This document shows, piece by piece, positions 1 through 6,430 of a stretch of DNA of 16,522 nt (positions within the stretch are counted from its first letter, which is position 1; each line of letters starts with the position of its first letter). The stretch comes from Flavobacteriaceae bacterium (GTDB lineage: Bacteria; Bacteroidota; Bacteroidia; Flavobacteriales; Flavobacteriaceae). The notes beneath the pieces were generated by a model. The model had not been told where the DNA came from and searched no databases. It was given only the letters and a program-made list of their open reading frames with translations. The position numbers and the translations under genes were made by a program. The stretch is taken from assembly GCA_023700885.1 (NCBI GenBank), contig JAMPYA010000029.1, forward strand, positions 1-16,522. Reading direction: 5' to 3'.

Positions 1-560
1 CCTTTATCAACCAAAACCAACATGTCAACAGAATTAGTATCTGAAGTATCTTTTTTGGTTTCTATAGAAACTTTGGTTTTTAAAAATCCTTTTTTATGAT
101 ATTTATTTTTGATATAATTTTCTGTAGTGATAAGTAAGTTATCAGTTACCATAACCCCTTTGTTGAGTTCTGTTTCTTTTTGAAGTTCTTTTGCTTTGCT
201 TTTTTTAACTCCTTTAAAAGTAATAGTGTTTAGTTGTGGTAACTCTACAACTTTAAATTCTAGATATACAACGTCTCCATCAATTTTTGAGATATAAACA
301 TCAATTTCACTAAATTGTTTAGAGTCGTATAGTTTTTTAATAGCACTACTTAGTTTGTCTCCAGGAAGTTTAATTTCTTGGTCAACACGTAATCCTGTAA
401 AAACCTTAACAGTTTGTTCGCTAAATTTTTGTAATCCAACAACTGTAAAATCTCCTAGAATATACTTTTTTTCTTTTTGAAAAGGGATAGTGTCTTGTGA
501 TTTTGCTGTGATGCTTGAGATTAAAATAAGTAATAACAGCACTAATCTATTTTTATTCAT
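1..560 (-). CDS. bamA: BamA, outer membrane protein assembly factor (N-terminal part, cut by window edge)
   Basis: This is the 5' part of the BamA/Omp85 gene, whose product inserts beta-barrel proteins into the outer membrane. About 186 codons are visible and the gene continues off the left edge. The start (ATG at 560-558) follows the uppS stop codon with no gap. Residues 1-22 form a signal peptide with a leucine-rich core and an AKSQ/D-type signal peptidase I site. After it come two POTRA-like units: about residues 34-107 (starting YILGDFTVVG, ending LEFKVVE) and about 108-186 (starting NTITFKGVK, with the motif YIKNKYHKKGF). These beta-alpha-alpha-beta repeats are typical of BamA. The barrel is not in the window, so another Omp85 member such as TamA is possible. 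The uppS-bamA neighbourhood, which I recall as common in flavobacteria, favours BamA. Confidence 0.88.
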   Translation of the reverse strand, partial: MNKNRLVLLLLILISSITAKSQDTIPFQKEKKYILGDFTVVGLQKFSEQTVKVFTGLRVDQEIKLPGDKLSSAIKKLYDSKQFSEIDVYISKIDGDVVYLEFKVVELPQLNTITFKGVKKSKAKELQKETELNKGVMVTDNLLITTENYIKNKYHKKGFLKTKVSIETKKDTSDTNSVDMLVLVDK

Positions 561-1307
561 CTATTTATTTTTTAATTGTTCGCTGGTTTTTCCAAACCTA
601 CGTTCTCTTTTTTGATATTCAATTATGGCGCGGTAAAAATCGTCTTTTTTAAAATCTGGCCAAAGCGTTTCTGTAAAATAAAATTCAGAATAGGCAATTT
701 GCCACAATAAAAAGTTGCTGATTCTTTTTTCTCCGCTTGTTCGGATTAATAAATCTACTTCTGGCAAAGAAAATGTATATAAATGATTATTTATAATATT
801 TTCATTAATTTCTTCAATCTTCAATTCATTATTAACAACTTTTTTGGAAATATTTTGGACGGCTTTAACAATCTCTTCTCTACTTCCGTAACTTAGTGCT
901 AAGGTTAATATAAATTGAGTATTATTTTTAGTTTTTTCAATAACTTCAGTTAAATCTTGAAATGCTTTTTCAGGTAGTGTTGCTAGGTTACCAATTGCAT
1001 TTAATTTAATATTATTTTTTTGAAAAGTTTTTAGTTCTTTTTTTAATGCTGATGATAATAATTTCATTAAAGTATCTACTTCTGATTTAGGCCGATTCCA
1101 ATTTTCAGTAGAAAAAGCATAAAGAGTTAAAGCTTTAATTCCTAAATCAGAAGCTGCTTTTAAAGTTTCTCGTACTGAATTTACGCCATTTTTATGCCCA
1201 AAAACACGTGCTTTTCCTTGTGATTGAGCCCATCTACCATTGCCGTCCATTATAACTGCAACATGATTAGGAAGTTTGTTTATATCTATTTTATCTCTTA
1301 AATTCAT
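561..1307 (-). CDS. uppS: Isoprenyl transferase, (di-trans,poly-cis)-undecaprenyl diphosphate synthase
   Basis: Cytoplasmic cis-prenyltransferase that condenses isopentenyl diphosphate onto farnesyl diphosphate to make the C55 lipid carrier for peptidoglycan and surface glycans. The protein has 248 residues, normal for the family. The signature MDGNGRWA lies at residues 20-27, with the Mg/diphosphate-binding aspartate D21. It is followed by a GHKNGV motif, TLYAFSTENW and, near the C-terminus, the RTSGEKRISNFLLWQ and YFTETLWPDF blocks. I chose the ATG at 1307-1305, whose A is also the last base of the upstream DUF6089 stop codon (TGATG). A longer reading starting at 1382 would add 25 residues with no family similarity and overlap that gene. 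The TAG stop abuts the bamA start. Tight spacing suggests translational coupling of DUF6089, uppS and bamA. Confidence 0.96.
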   Translation of the reverse strand: MNLRDKIDINKLPNHVAVIMDGNGRWAQSQGKARVFGHKNGVNSVRETLKAASDLGIKALTLYAFSTENWNRPKSEVDTLMKLLSSALKKELKTFQKNNIKLNAIGNLATLPEKAFQDLTEVIEKTKNNTQFILTLALSYGSREEIVKAVQNISKKVVNNELKIEEINENIINNHLYTFSLPEVDLLIRTSGEKRISNFLLWQIAYSEFYFTETLWPDFKKDDFYRAIIEYQKRERRFGKTSEQLKNK

Positions 1308-1990
1308 CAGTATTTTGGTGGTATATAACAAGGTGGTCTTCCAAAAGAGTAGGTAAATGTAATTCCTGAAAATAAGTACCAATCATTACTATCTGGATTT
1401 CCATAATTTAAAAGATCAATATTTGGATTATTGTAATCCAAATTATCAACAAAAGTATATCTGCCTTTTATCTCTGCTGCTACCGCAAAATGATCTAGTA
1501 GTTTAGCTTTAAATCCGACTCCCAAAGGTATTGCAAAGGAGGTTTTTCTTTCATACTCATAATTACTTGGCATGGTTCCACTAGCAACTACACTATAATT
1601 AAAAGCAACGATCTCAAATAATAAATAAGGTGTATATGATTGATTGTTAGTAGTTAAATCATAATTAAAATAATTAAATTCAATGCCAGCAGATAATTCA
1701 TCTAAGGTGTTGGTAATTTTAAAACCTCTATTTTTCCTTACAATATTAGAAGCGTCATTATCATCGGCAACAAGCTTAAGTCGCGTATAAGTTGCTCTTA
1801 ATGCAATTCTAGTATTGATATTTCTTTTATACAAAATGCCTCCTCCTAGTTGATTTGGGTTAAAAAATGTTTCATTGCCTACATCTCCAATATAATTACT
1901 TCCTCCAACAAAAAAACCAACTTCATGCAATTGCGCCCAAAGCGATGTTGAAATAAATATTAATACATATAAGATCTTTTGTTTTTTCAT
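1307..1990 (-). CDS. DUF6089 family outer-membrane beta-barrel protein
   Basis: A 227-residue secreted protein that resembles the Bacteroidota family annotated as DUF6089. Residues 1-19 form a signal peptide ending at LWA/Q. The rest alternates short amphipathic strands and polar turns, for example GFFVGGSNYIGDVG near residue 25-39, TPYLLFEIVAFNY near 120 and SGITFTYSFGRPPCY at the end, as expected of a small outer-membrane barrel. No catalytic motif is visible and the molecular role is unknown. It is the first gene of a tight minus-strand unit: its stop overlaps the uppS start by one base, and bamA follows. A TATATTTG box lies 16 bases upstream of its start, so the unit may be transcribed separately from nadK. 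The location suggests a link to envelope biogenesis, which is inference only. Confidence 0.82.
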   Translation of the reverse strand: MKKQKILYVLIFISTSLWAQLHEVGFFVGGSNYIGDVGNETFFNPNQLGGGILYKRNINTRIALRATYTRLKLVADDNDASNIVRKNRGFKITNTLDELSAGIEFNYFNYDLTTNNQSYTPYLLFEIVAFNYSVVASGTMPSNYEYERKTSFAIPLGVGFKAKLLDHFAVAAEIKGRYTFVDNLDYNNPNIDLLNYGNPDSNDWYLFSGITFTYSFGRPPCYIPPKY

Positions 1991-2006
1991 AGAGATGAAT
2001 AGCGTG

Positions 2007-2014
2007 CAAATATA
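2007..2014 (-). promoter_or_regulatory. Candidate -7 promoter box (TATATTTG) for DUF6089-uppS-bamA
   Basis: The minus strand reads TATATTTG, an exact match to the Bacteroidota -7 consensus TAnnTTTG, ending 16 bases before the DUF6089 start. I see no TTG at the usual 19-base distance, so the -33 element is weak or missing. The predicted leader would be only about 10 bases. Confidence 0.5.
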
Positions 2015-2033
2015 AAAAAAACTAATTGCTTTT

Positions 2034-2061
2034 ACTCTTTTAAAATAGCTTTTTAAAGAGT
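2034..2061 (-). terminator. Inverted repeat between nadK and DUF6089, possible nadK terminator
   Basis: The arms ACTCTTTTAAAA and TTTTTAAAGAGT pair over 12 positions with one mismatch, around a 4-base loop (TAGC). It lies downstream of nadK and upstream of the DUF6089 promoter box. There is no clear U-tract directly after the stem on the minus strand, so a terminator role is uncertain. It could instead be a processing or regulatory hairpin. Confidence 0.35.
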
Positions 2062-2120
2062 TAATTAGTTAGATTATAACCATTAAATTGTAGAAAAATT
2101 GTATTTGAAGTGTATTTATT

Positions 2121-3005
2121 TTAATTTCTTGGATCTTCGCCCCACATAAGTTTGTTGCGAAGTGTTTTTAAAAATGATTGATGATTGAGTTGAACAGTTT
2201 TAATTTTAAACGGAGCTTTCTCAATAAAAATTTCTGTTTCGTTTTTTAAAGTGTATGTTTTTGAATCTAAAGACATTAAAAATGTTTTTTCTCTTCCGGT
2301 AACACTTAACGTAATTTTTATATCATCTTGAATTACTAACGCACGAACATTTAAATTATGAGGTGCAATTGGTGTTAAAGCAATGGTTTCTGAACTTGGA
2401 GTAATAATGGGTCCACCACAACTAAGTGAATAACCTGTTGAGCCGGTTGGAGTTGAGACAATTAATCCGTCAGCCCAATAAGAAGTGAGATAATTGTCGT
2501 TAATAAAAGTGGTGATTTTTATCATCGAAGTAGTATTTTTTCTTCCGACGGTTACCTCATTTAGCGCAAAATCTAATTTTGATAAGTCATTTGTTTTTGG
2601 ATTTGTTCTAATTATTAAAAGACTTCTTTCTCTTGTTGTGTATTCTTTTTTATTTAACATTTCTAAAGCCTCAACAAATTCCTCTTTTTTTACGAGTGCC
2701 AAAAAACCTAATCGGCCGGTATTAATGCCTAAAATAGGTATTCCTAAATCTCTTACATATGCAATAGATCGAAGCATGGTTCCATCTCCGCCAAATGAGA
2801 AAAAGAAATCGTATGAAGTATCTAAATCACTGTTAGAAACAAATGTTTTATAATTTATCGGAATTGAAAGATGTTTTTTTAATCGATTATAGAATTTCAT
2901 TTCAAAAATCATTTCAACATTTCTCTCTTGAAGTAAGCTGATATATTCTTCAAAAAAAGGAGTTGTTTCATCTTTACAACAGTAACCATACATTGCTACT
3001 TTCAT
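2121..3005 (-). CDS. nadK: NAD kinase
   Basis: ATP-dependent NAD kinase (EC 2.7.1.23), the only route to NADP+, acting in the cytoplasm. The protein has 294 residues, normal for bacterial NadK. The diagnostic GGDGT motif is at residues 72-76 with catalytic aspartate D74. The NE pair is at 149-150, and the second signature (ADG, then TPTGSTGYS at 185-193, then CGGPI) is intact. GINTGRLGFL follows the first motif as usual. I chose the ATG at 3005-3003 because MKVAMYGY begins the Rossmann-like strand. An in-frame upstream ATG at 3062 would add 19 residues, including three cysteines, with no family support. The CBS/ACT-like gene lies 100 bases upstream on the same strand, and the two may share a transcript. 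nadE, which supplies the NAD substrate, is also in this window at 12922-13710. Confidence 0.95.
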   Translation of the reverse strand: MKVAMYGYCCKDETTPFFEEYISLLQERNVEMIFEMKFYNRLKKHLSIPINYKTFVSNSDLDTSYDFFFSFGGDGTMLRSIAYVRDLGIPILGINTGRLGFLALVKKEEFVEALEMLNKKEYTTRERSLLIIRTNPKTNDLSKLDFALNEVTVGRKNTTSMIKITTFINDNYLTSYWADGLIVSTPTGSTGYSLSCGGPIITPSSETIALTPIAPHNLNVRALVIQDDIKITLSVTGREKTFLMSLDSKTYTLKNETEIFIEKAPFKIKTVQLNHQSFLKTLRNKLMWGEDPRN

Positions 3006-3105
3006 AGGTAAATTTTTAAAGTTTTTTTTGTCATATAGAACTCGACAGTTAATACATTGCAATTGATTTGAAAATAATATTTGCTAAACATGACTTTTTT
3101 ATAGA

Positions 3106-3765
3106 CTACATATTCAAGTATTTTTGTAAATACTCAGATCTGTTTTTTAAGTTTTCCAGCGCTTCATCATCATGGAAACTGGTTAATAATTGATATCCAT
3201 ATCTACCAAAGGTTTCAGAGATTGAAGAAATATTACAATAACCCATTTTTAAGGTAATTCGAACTTTATCATTATGTACATCAGATATAAACATGCCTAA
3301 TAAATTGCAATCATTAGATTCTACAATTTGAGAAATTTCACTAAAAGAATAAGCTTTTATTTCTTTTTCAATAATAATAATTGCTCCGTTTTCACTGAGA
3401 AAAGGAGTATTATAAAACAAATGAAGTATATTGTTTAATTCATAATATCCAATATATTTCTTATCATTATTTATAATAGGTAAAATATTAGTATCATTGG
3501 TTGCATAAATCTTCAAAAGTTCTAACCAACTCATATTTTCTTCAGCAAAGAAAAATTCTAGCAGATGACTATAATTTTTAATTTGTTCTTCATCATTTTC
3601 AAATAAAAGAAGGTCTTTTTCTGCAATAGAACCAATATATTGATTGTTTTCAATAATTGGTAAATGAGTAAAAACTAGATGTTTAAACGTTTGTTTAATT
3701 TCTTTTATGCTGCTTTCTGGCGTAGGCAGACTAACATCATTTGATATGTATTTTAGCGTATTCAT
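3106..3765 (-). CDS. CBS-pair protein with C-terminal ACT-like domain
   Basis: A 219-residue soluble protein. Residues about 1-60 and 70-125 form two CBS motifs (THLPIIENNQYIGSI near 33-47 and NILPIINNDKKYIGYY near 93-108), which usually bind adenosyl ligands such as AMP, ATP or NAD-type molecules. Residues about 130-212 look like an ACT-type fold, with NGAIIIIEKE and then VRITLKM. No enzyme domain is visible, so it is probably a small-molecule sensor. No signal peptide or membrane segment is seen. It lies upstream of nadK on the same strand and is divergent from the membrane-protein gene at 3877. A near-consensus -7 box (TATATTCG, one mismatch) lies 7 bases before the start. An adenylate- or NAD-responsive partner of NadK is an attractive but untested idea. 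Confidence 0.75.
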   Translation of the reverse strand: MNTLKYISNDVSLPTPESSIKEIKQTFKHLVFTHLPIIENNQYIGSIAEKDLLLFENDEEQIKNYSHLLEFFFAEENMSWLELLKIYATNDTNILPIINNDKKYIGYYELNNILHLFYNTPFLSENGAIIIIEKEIKAYSFSEISQIVESNDCNLLGMFISDVHNDKVRITLKMGYCNISSISETFGRYGYQLLTSFHDDEALENLKNRSEYLQKYLNM

Positions 3766-3843
3766 TCTTATACGAATATAAGATATTTATCATATATAAT
3801 TCTTTTTAACATAATTATCTATTTTAAAAATGTTAAATTAAGT

Positions 3844-3851
3844 TACTTTTG
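3844..3851 (+). promoter_or_regulatory. Candidate -7 box (TACTTTTG) for the four-helix membrane protein
   Basis: Exact match to TAnnTTTG, 25 bases before the start codon at 3877. No TTG is seen at the expected -33 distance; that region is purely A/T. Confidence 0.55.
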
Positions 3852-3876
3852 TCTTTAATTAAAAAATAAATGTATT

Positions 3877-4311
3877 ATGATTAAAATGATTCATTCTTAT
3901 TGGGCTTATTTAGTTTTACTAATTTTGGTAGTAGCTATTTTAAATGCAATTGTCGGATTAAGTGCTAAAAAGAAATTCAGTTCAAAAGATTTAAGAATAT
4001 CGCTGTTTGCATTAATAGCTTCGCATGTTCAGTTAATTATTGGGTTTGTTGCTTTTTTCTTATCAGATTATTATGCAAATATGACTAATGTTGGCATGGG
4101 TGAAGTGATGAAAAACAGTGAATTTAGAAAAGCTTTAGTAGAGCATCCTTTGGTTGGAATTATTGCCATTACTTTAATAACTATCGGATTTTCAAAACAT
4201 AAAAAGAAAACTACTGATTTTCAAAAATATAAAACTATTGCACTTTTTTACGGAATAGCTTTAATTTTAATATTAAGTAGAATTCCTTGGACTCAGTGGT
4301 TTTCTAACTAA
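3877..4311 (+). CDS. Small four-helix membrane protein, possible b-type haem binder (family often misnamed '50S ribosomal protein L27')
   Basis: A 144-residue integral membrane protein with four hydrophobic segments at about 9-28, 43-63, 91-106 and 120-137. The lysine-rich loops at 31-40 and 107-111 suggest they face the cytoplasm, placing the N-terminus and the 64-90 loop outside. Histidines sit at H6, H50, H90 and H108. H6 and H90 would both lie near the outer face and H50 inside helix 2, an arrangement compatible with haem ligation, though that is inference. From memory, flavobacterial relatives are annotated as cytochrome b-like or, wrongly, as ribosomal protein L27; nothing here resembles L27. 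Translation could start at M1 or M4. The gene has its own promoter box and is followed by a hairpin terminator, so it appears monocistronic. Confidence 0.7.
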   Translation: MIKMIHSYWAYLVLLILVVAILNAIVGLSAKKKFSSKDLRISLFALIASHVQLIIGFVAFFLSDYYANMTNVGMGEVMKNSEFRKALVEHPLVGIIAITLITIGFSKHKKKTTDFQKYKTIALFYGIALILILSRIPWTQWFSN

Positions 4312-4320
4312 TTAAAGATG

Positions 4321-4352
4321 TCCTAAGCTAAAAACTTAGGATTTTCTTTTTA
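4321..4352 (+). terminator. Rho-independent terminator after the four-helix membrane protein gene
   Basis: TCCTAAG (4321-4327) pairs perfectly with CTTAGGA (4335-4341) around a 7-base A-rich loop. A T-rich tract TTTTCTTTTT follows. It starts 9 bases after the stop codon. Confidence 0.75.
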
Positions 4353-4391
4353 AAAGATAAATAGATAATTTTTAATTGAGCTTATAGTTTC

Positions 4392-4421
4392 TTGATGTAA
4401 AAAATCAAAGTGGTATTTTTG
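4392..4421 (+). promoter_or_regulatory. Consensus Bacteroidota promoter for pdxJ
   Basis: TTG at 4392-4394 and TATTTTTG at 4414-4421 are separated by exactly 19 bases, matching the Bacteroidota TTG-N19-TAnnTTTG pattern. The start codon of pdxJ is 42 bases downstream of the -7 box. Confidence 0.7.
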
Positions 4422-4463
4422 TAAAGTAAAAAATAAAAAAATCAATTAACCAAATAATTAATA

Positions 4464-5180
4464 ATGACAAAGTTAAGTGTAAATATTAATAAAATTGCCA
4501 CTTTGCGCAATTCTAGAGGTGGTAATACGCCTAATTTAGTGCAAGTAGCAATAGATATTCAGGGTTTCGGAGCTGAAGGAATTACCATTCATCCAAGACC
4601 AGATGAGCGACATATTCGGTATCAAGATGTGTATGATTTAAAACCAATCGTGACTACAGAGTATAATATTGAAGGTAATCCGATAGAACAATTTATGAAA
4701 ATTGTTTTAGAGGTAAAACCCACTCAGGTTACATTGGTTCCTGATGCAATTAATGCTTTAACTTCAAATGCAGGTTGGGATACTATTAAAAATAAAGCTT
4801 TTTTAACTGAAGTAATTGCCGAATTTAAAAGAAATAAAATACGAACTTCTATTTTTATTGATCCCGATTTAAAAATGATTGAAGGAGCTATTAATACTGG
4901 TGCAGACAGAATAGAATTGTATACCGAAGAATTTGCAAAGCAATATGATTTAGGTAACTTTAAAGCAATTGAACCTTATGTAAAAGCAGCCGAATTAGCT
5001 AATACGCTCGGATTAGGCATTAATGCTGGTCACGATTTAAGTTTAGATAATATCGAATTTTTTGCTAAAAACATTCCGCAGTTGTTAGAGGTTTCTATTG
5101 GTCACGCACTTATTTCTGAATCTCTTTATTTAGGATTGGAAAATGTAATTAATATGTATTTATACAAGCTGTCAAAATAA
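4464..5180 (+). CDS. pdxJ: Pyridoxine 5'-phosphate synthase
   Basis: Cytoplasmic TIM-barrel enzyme (EC 2.6.99.2) that condenses 3-amino-2-oxopropyl phosphate with 1-deoxyxylulose 5-phosphate in the DXP-dependent vitamin B6 pathway. At 238 residues it is full length. SVNINKIATLRNSRG opens the protein. The active-site histidine H43 lies in GITIHPRPDERHI, E70 in EYNIEG, and the second histidine H190 in GINAGHDLSLDN; these match E. coli H45, E72 and H193 by motif. EVSIGHALISESL near the end contributes phosphate binding. The loop after strand 4 reads VPDAINALTSNAGWD instead of the VPEKR type of E. coli, which seems to be a Bacteroidota variant. It has a consensus promoter and is followed by the hydrolase gene after only 5 bases, so the two are probably co-transcribed. 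Confidence 0.95.
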   Translation: MTKLSVNINKIATLRNSRGGNTPNLVQVAIDIQGFGAEGITIHPRPDERHIRYQDVYDLKPIVTTEYNIEGNPIEQFMKIVLEVKPTQVTLVPDAINALTSNAGWDTIKNKAFLTEVIAEFKRNKIRTSIFIDPDLKMIEGAINTGADRIELYTEEFAKQYDLGNFKAIEPYVKAAELANTLGLGINAGHDLSLDNIEFFAKNIPQLLEVSIGHALISESLYLGLENVINMYLYKLSK

Positions 5181-5185
5181 ATTTT

Positions 5186-5965
5186 ATGATAAGTCCATTA
5201 CTTCATTCAACAATTTTAGGAAATGGCAGACCCATGTTAGTATTGCACGGTGTTTTTGGTATGAGCGATAATTGGAACACATTTGGCAAAACATTTTCTG
5301 AATTTTTTGAAGTTCATTTAATCGATTTAAGAAATCACGGTAGAAGTTTTCATACAGATGCTTTTAATTATGATCTTATGGCCGATGATGTGTATCAGTA
5401 TGTGTTACATCACAATCTTCAATATATCAATATGTTAGGTCATTCTATGGGCGGAAAAGTAGCACAATTTTTTGCCTTAAAATATCCACAGTTTTTAGAT
5501 AAATTAATTGTTGTAGATATTGCCCCCAGAGCATATGCTGTTCATCATATGGAAATAATTAATTCTTTAAAATCTATCAATTTTAGTGTTGTAAAAAGCC
5601 GAAAAGAAGCAGAAGAAATCTTGAGTGAAACGATTAAAGAAGTAGGCGTTAGACAATTTTTAATAAAAAATCTATATTGGCAAAACCCTCATCAGTTGGC
5701 TTTTAGATTCAATCTTTCTTCAATAGAGAAAAATATAAATAATATATATAAAGAAGTTTTCTTTGCAAAAAACGTTGAAATTCCAACACTTTTTATCAAA
5801 GGAGCAACTTCTAATTATATTACCAATGAAGATATTGATCATATAAAATCACATTTCTTAAATGTTCAAATAGAAATTATTAAAAATGCTGGTCATTGGG
5901 TTCATGCTGAGAATCCTTCTAATTTTAATGAAGCTGTTTTAAATTTTTTACATTTGAACTCGTAA
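5186..5965 (+). CDS. Alpha/beta-hydrolase, YbfF-like esterase
   Basis: A 259-residue cytoplasmic alpha/beta-hydrolase. The oxyanion-hole HG motif (LHGVFGMSDNW) is at residues 20-30, LIDLRNHGRS at 45-54, the nucleophile elbow GHSMGG at 85-90 with S87, and the C-terminal histidine H237 in NAGHWVHAE. D111 in VVDIAP sits directly after the strand following the nucleophile and is a candidate catalytic acid, as I recall for E. coli YbfF. The overall pattern (HGVFG, RNHGRS, GHSMGGK, VDIAP) matches the YbfF group, which hydrolyses acyl esters or acyl-CoA in vitro. The natural substrate is unknown. It starts 5 bases after pdxJ and ends 17 bases before the YvlD-type gene, so it lies mid-operon. A direct role in B6 metabolism is not shown by the sequence. 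Confidence 0.85.
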   Translation: MISPLLHSTILGNGRPMLVLHGVFGMSDNWNTFGKTFSEFFEVHLIDLRNHGRSFHTDAFNYDLMADDVYQYVLHHNLQYINMLGHSMGGKVAQFFALKYPQFLDKLIVVDIAPRAYAVHHMEIINSLKSINFSVVKSRKEAEEILSETIKEVGVRQFLIKNLYWQNPHQLAFRFNLSSIEKNINNIYKEVFFAKNVEIPTLFIKGATSNYITNEDIDHIKSHFLNVQIEIIKNAGHWVHAENPSNFNEAVLNFLHLNS

Positions 5966-5982
5966 TTTATAATAATTAAACC

Positions 5983-6339
5983 ATGTTAAAAACAATTTTA
6001 AGAGTATTTTTTACGGCATTTGTAACGCTATTATTATCCTATTTTTTACCGGGAATTTATGTTGAATCGCCCGAGGTGGCGCTAATATTAGCAGTAGTTT
6101 TGGGTTTATTACGCATTTTTGTAAAACCATTACTTATTTTATTTACACTACCGGTAACTGTGTTTACTTTAGGATTGTTTTTATTAGTAATTAATGCCCT
6201 AATTATATTAATAGCAGATCATTTGGTAAAAGGTTTTTATGTAGATGGATTTTGGTATGCACTATTGTTTAGTATTTTACTGTCTATGTTTCAATCAGCG
6301 TTCAATCAAGTGCTTGAAAATAAAAAGCGCAACAACTAA
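5983..6339 (+). CDS. YvlD/DUF360 family small membrane protein ('phage holin family 4' superfamily)
   Basis: A 118-residue membrane protein with hydrophobic segments at about 3-24, 32-45, 47-80 (probably two helices) and 88-108, and a short charged tail. The motif GLLRIFVKPLLILFTLPVTVFTLG (residues 41-64) with its lysine and two prolines, followed by NALI, is characteristic of the YvlD/DUF360 family that Pfam groups under a phage-holin name. No phage genes surround it, so it is a chromosomal membrane protein of unknown function and not a lysis gene. Some relatives are associated with envelope-stress regulons, which is family knowledge only. It follows the hydrolase gene by 17 bases and is probably the last gene of the pdxJ unit. 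The next gene, tig, has its own promoter. Confidence 0.8.
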   Translation: MLKTILRVFFTAFVTLLLSYFLPGIYVESPEVALILAVVLGLLRIFVKPLLILFTLPVTVFTLGLFLLVINALIILIADHLVKGFYVDGFWYALLFSILLSMFQSAFNQVLENKKRNN

Positions 6340-6363
6340 GTTGAAATTGAAGTCTTTAATCTT

Positions 6364-6393
6364 TTGAAGTCCGATTAAAAATTACTAATTTTG
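6364..6393 (+). promoter_or_regulatory. Consensus Bacteroidota promoter for tig
   Basis: TTG at 6364-6366 and TAATTTTG at 6386-6393 are spaced by exactly 19 bases, as in TTG-N19-TAnnTTTG. The tig start is 37 bases downstream. A highly expressed chaperone gene with a near-ideal promoter is expected. Confidence 0.72.
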
Positions 6394-6430
6394 CACCCAA
6401 TTTTAAGGAAATAGAATTAATCACACAAAA

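Noticed and set aside
1308..1382. Upstream in-frame start of uppS giving 25 extra residues
   Set aside because: The extension is hydrophobic and unrelated to UppS, and it lies wholly inside the DUF6089 coding end. The start at 1307 gives a normal-length enzyme and a classic TGATG junction.
2494..2853. Open frame opposite nadK
   Set aside because: It is fully antisense to conserved NadK motifs, with no recognisable domain; a shadow frame.
3006..3062. Upstream in-frame start of nadK giving a three-cysteine N-terminal extension
   Set aside because: Family members begin near MKVA. No promoter box or metal-binding partner motif supports the longer form.
5983..6339. Phage holin suggesting a prophage remnant
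   Set aside because: The sequence is the YvlD/DUF360 chromosomal family, and no lysin, structural or integrase genes are nearby.
6353..6379. Hairpin TTTAATC/GATTAAA as a terminator before tig
   Set aside because: The stem is short and purely A/T apart from one pair, the loop is 11 bases, and it overlaps the tig promoter; it is likely chance in AT-rich DNA.
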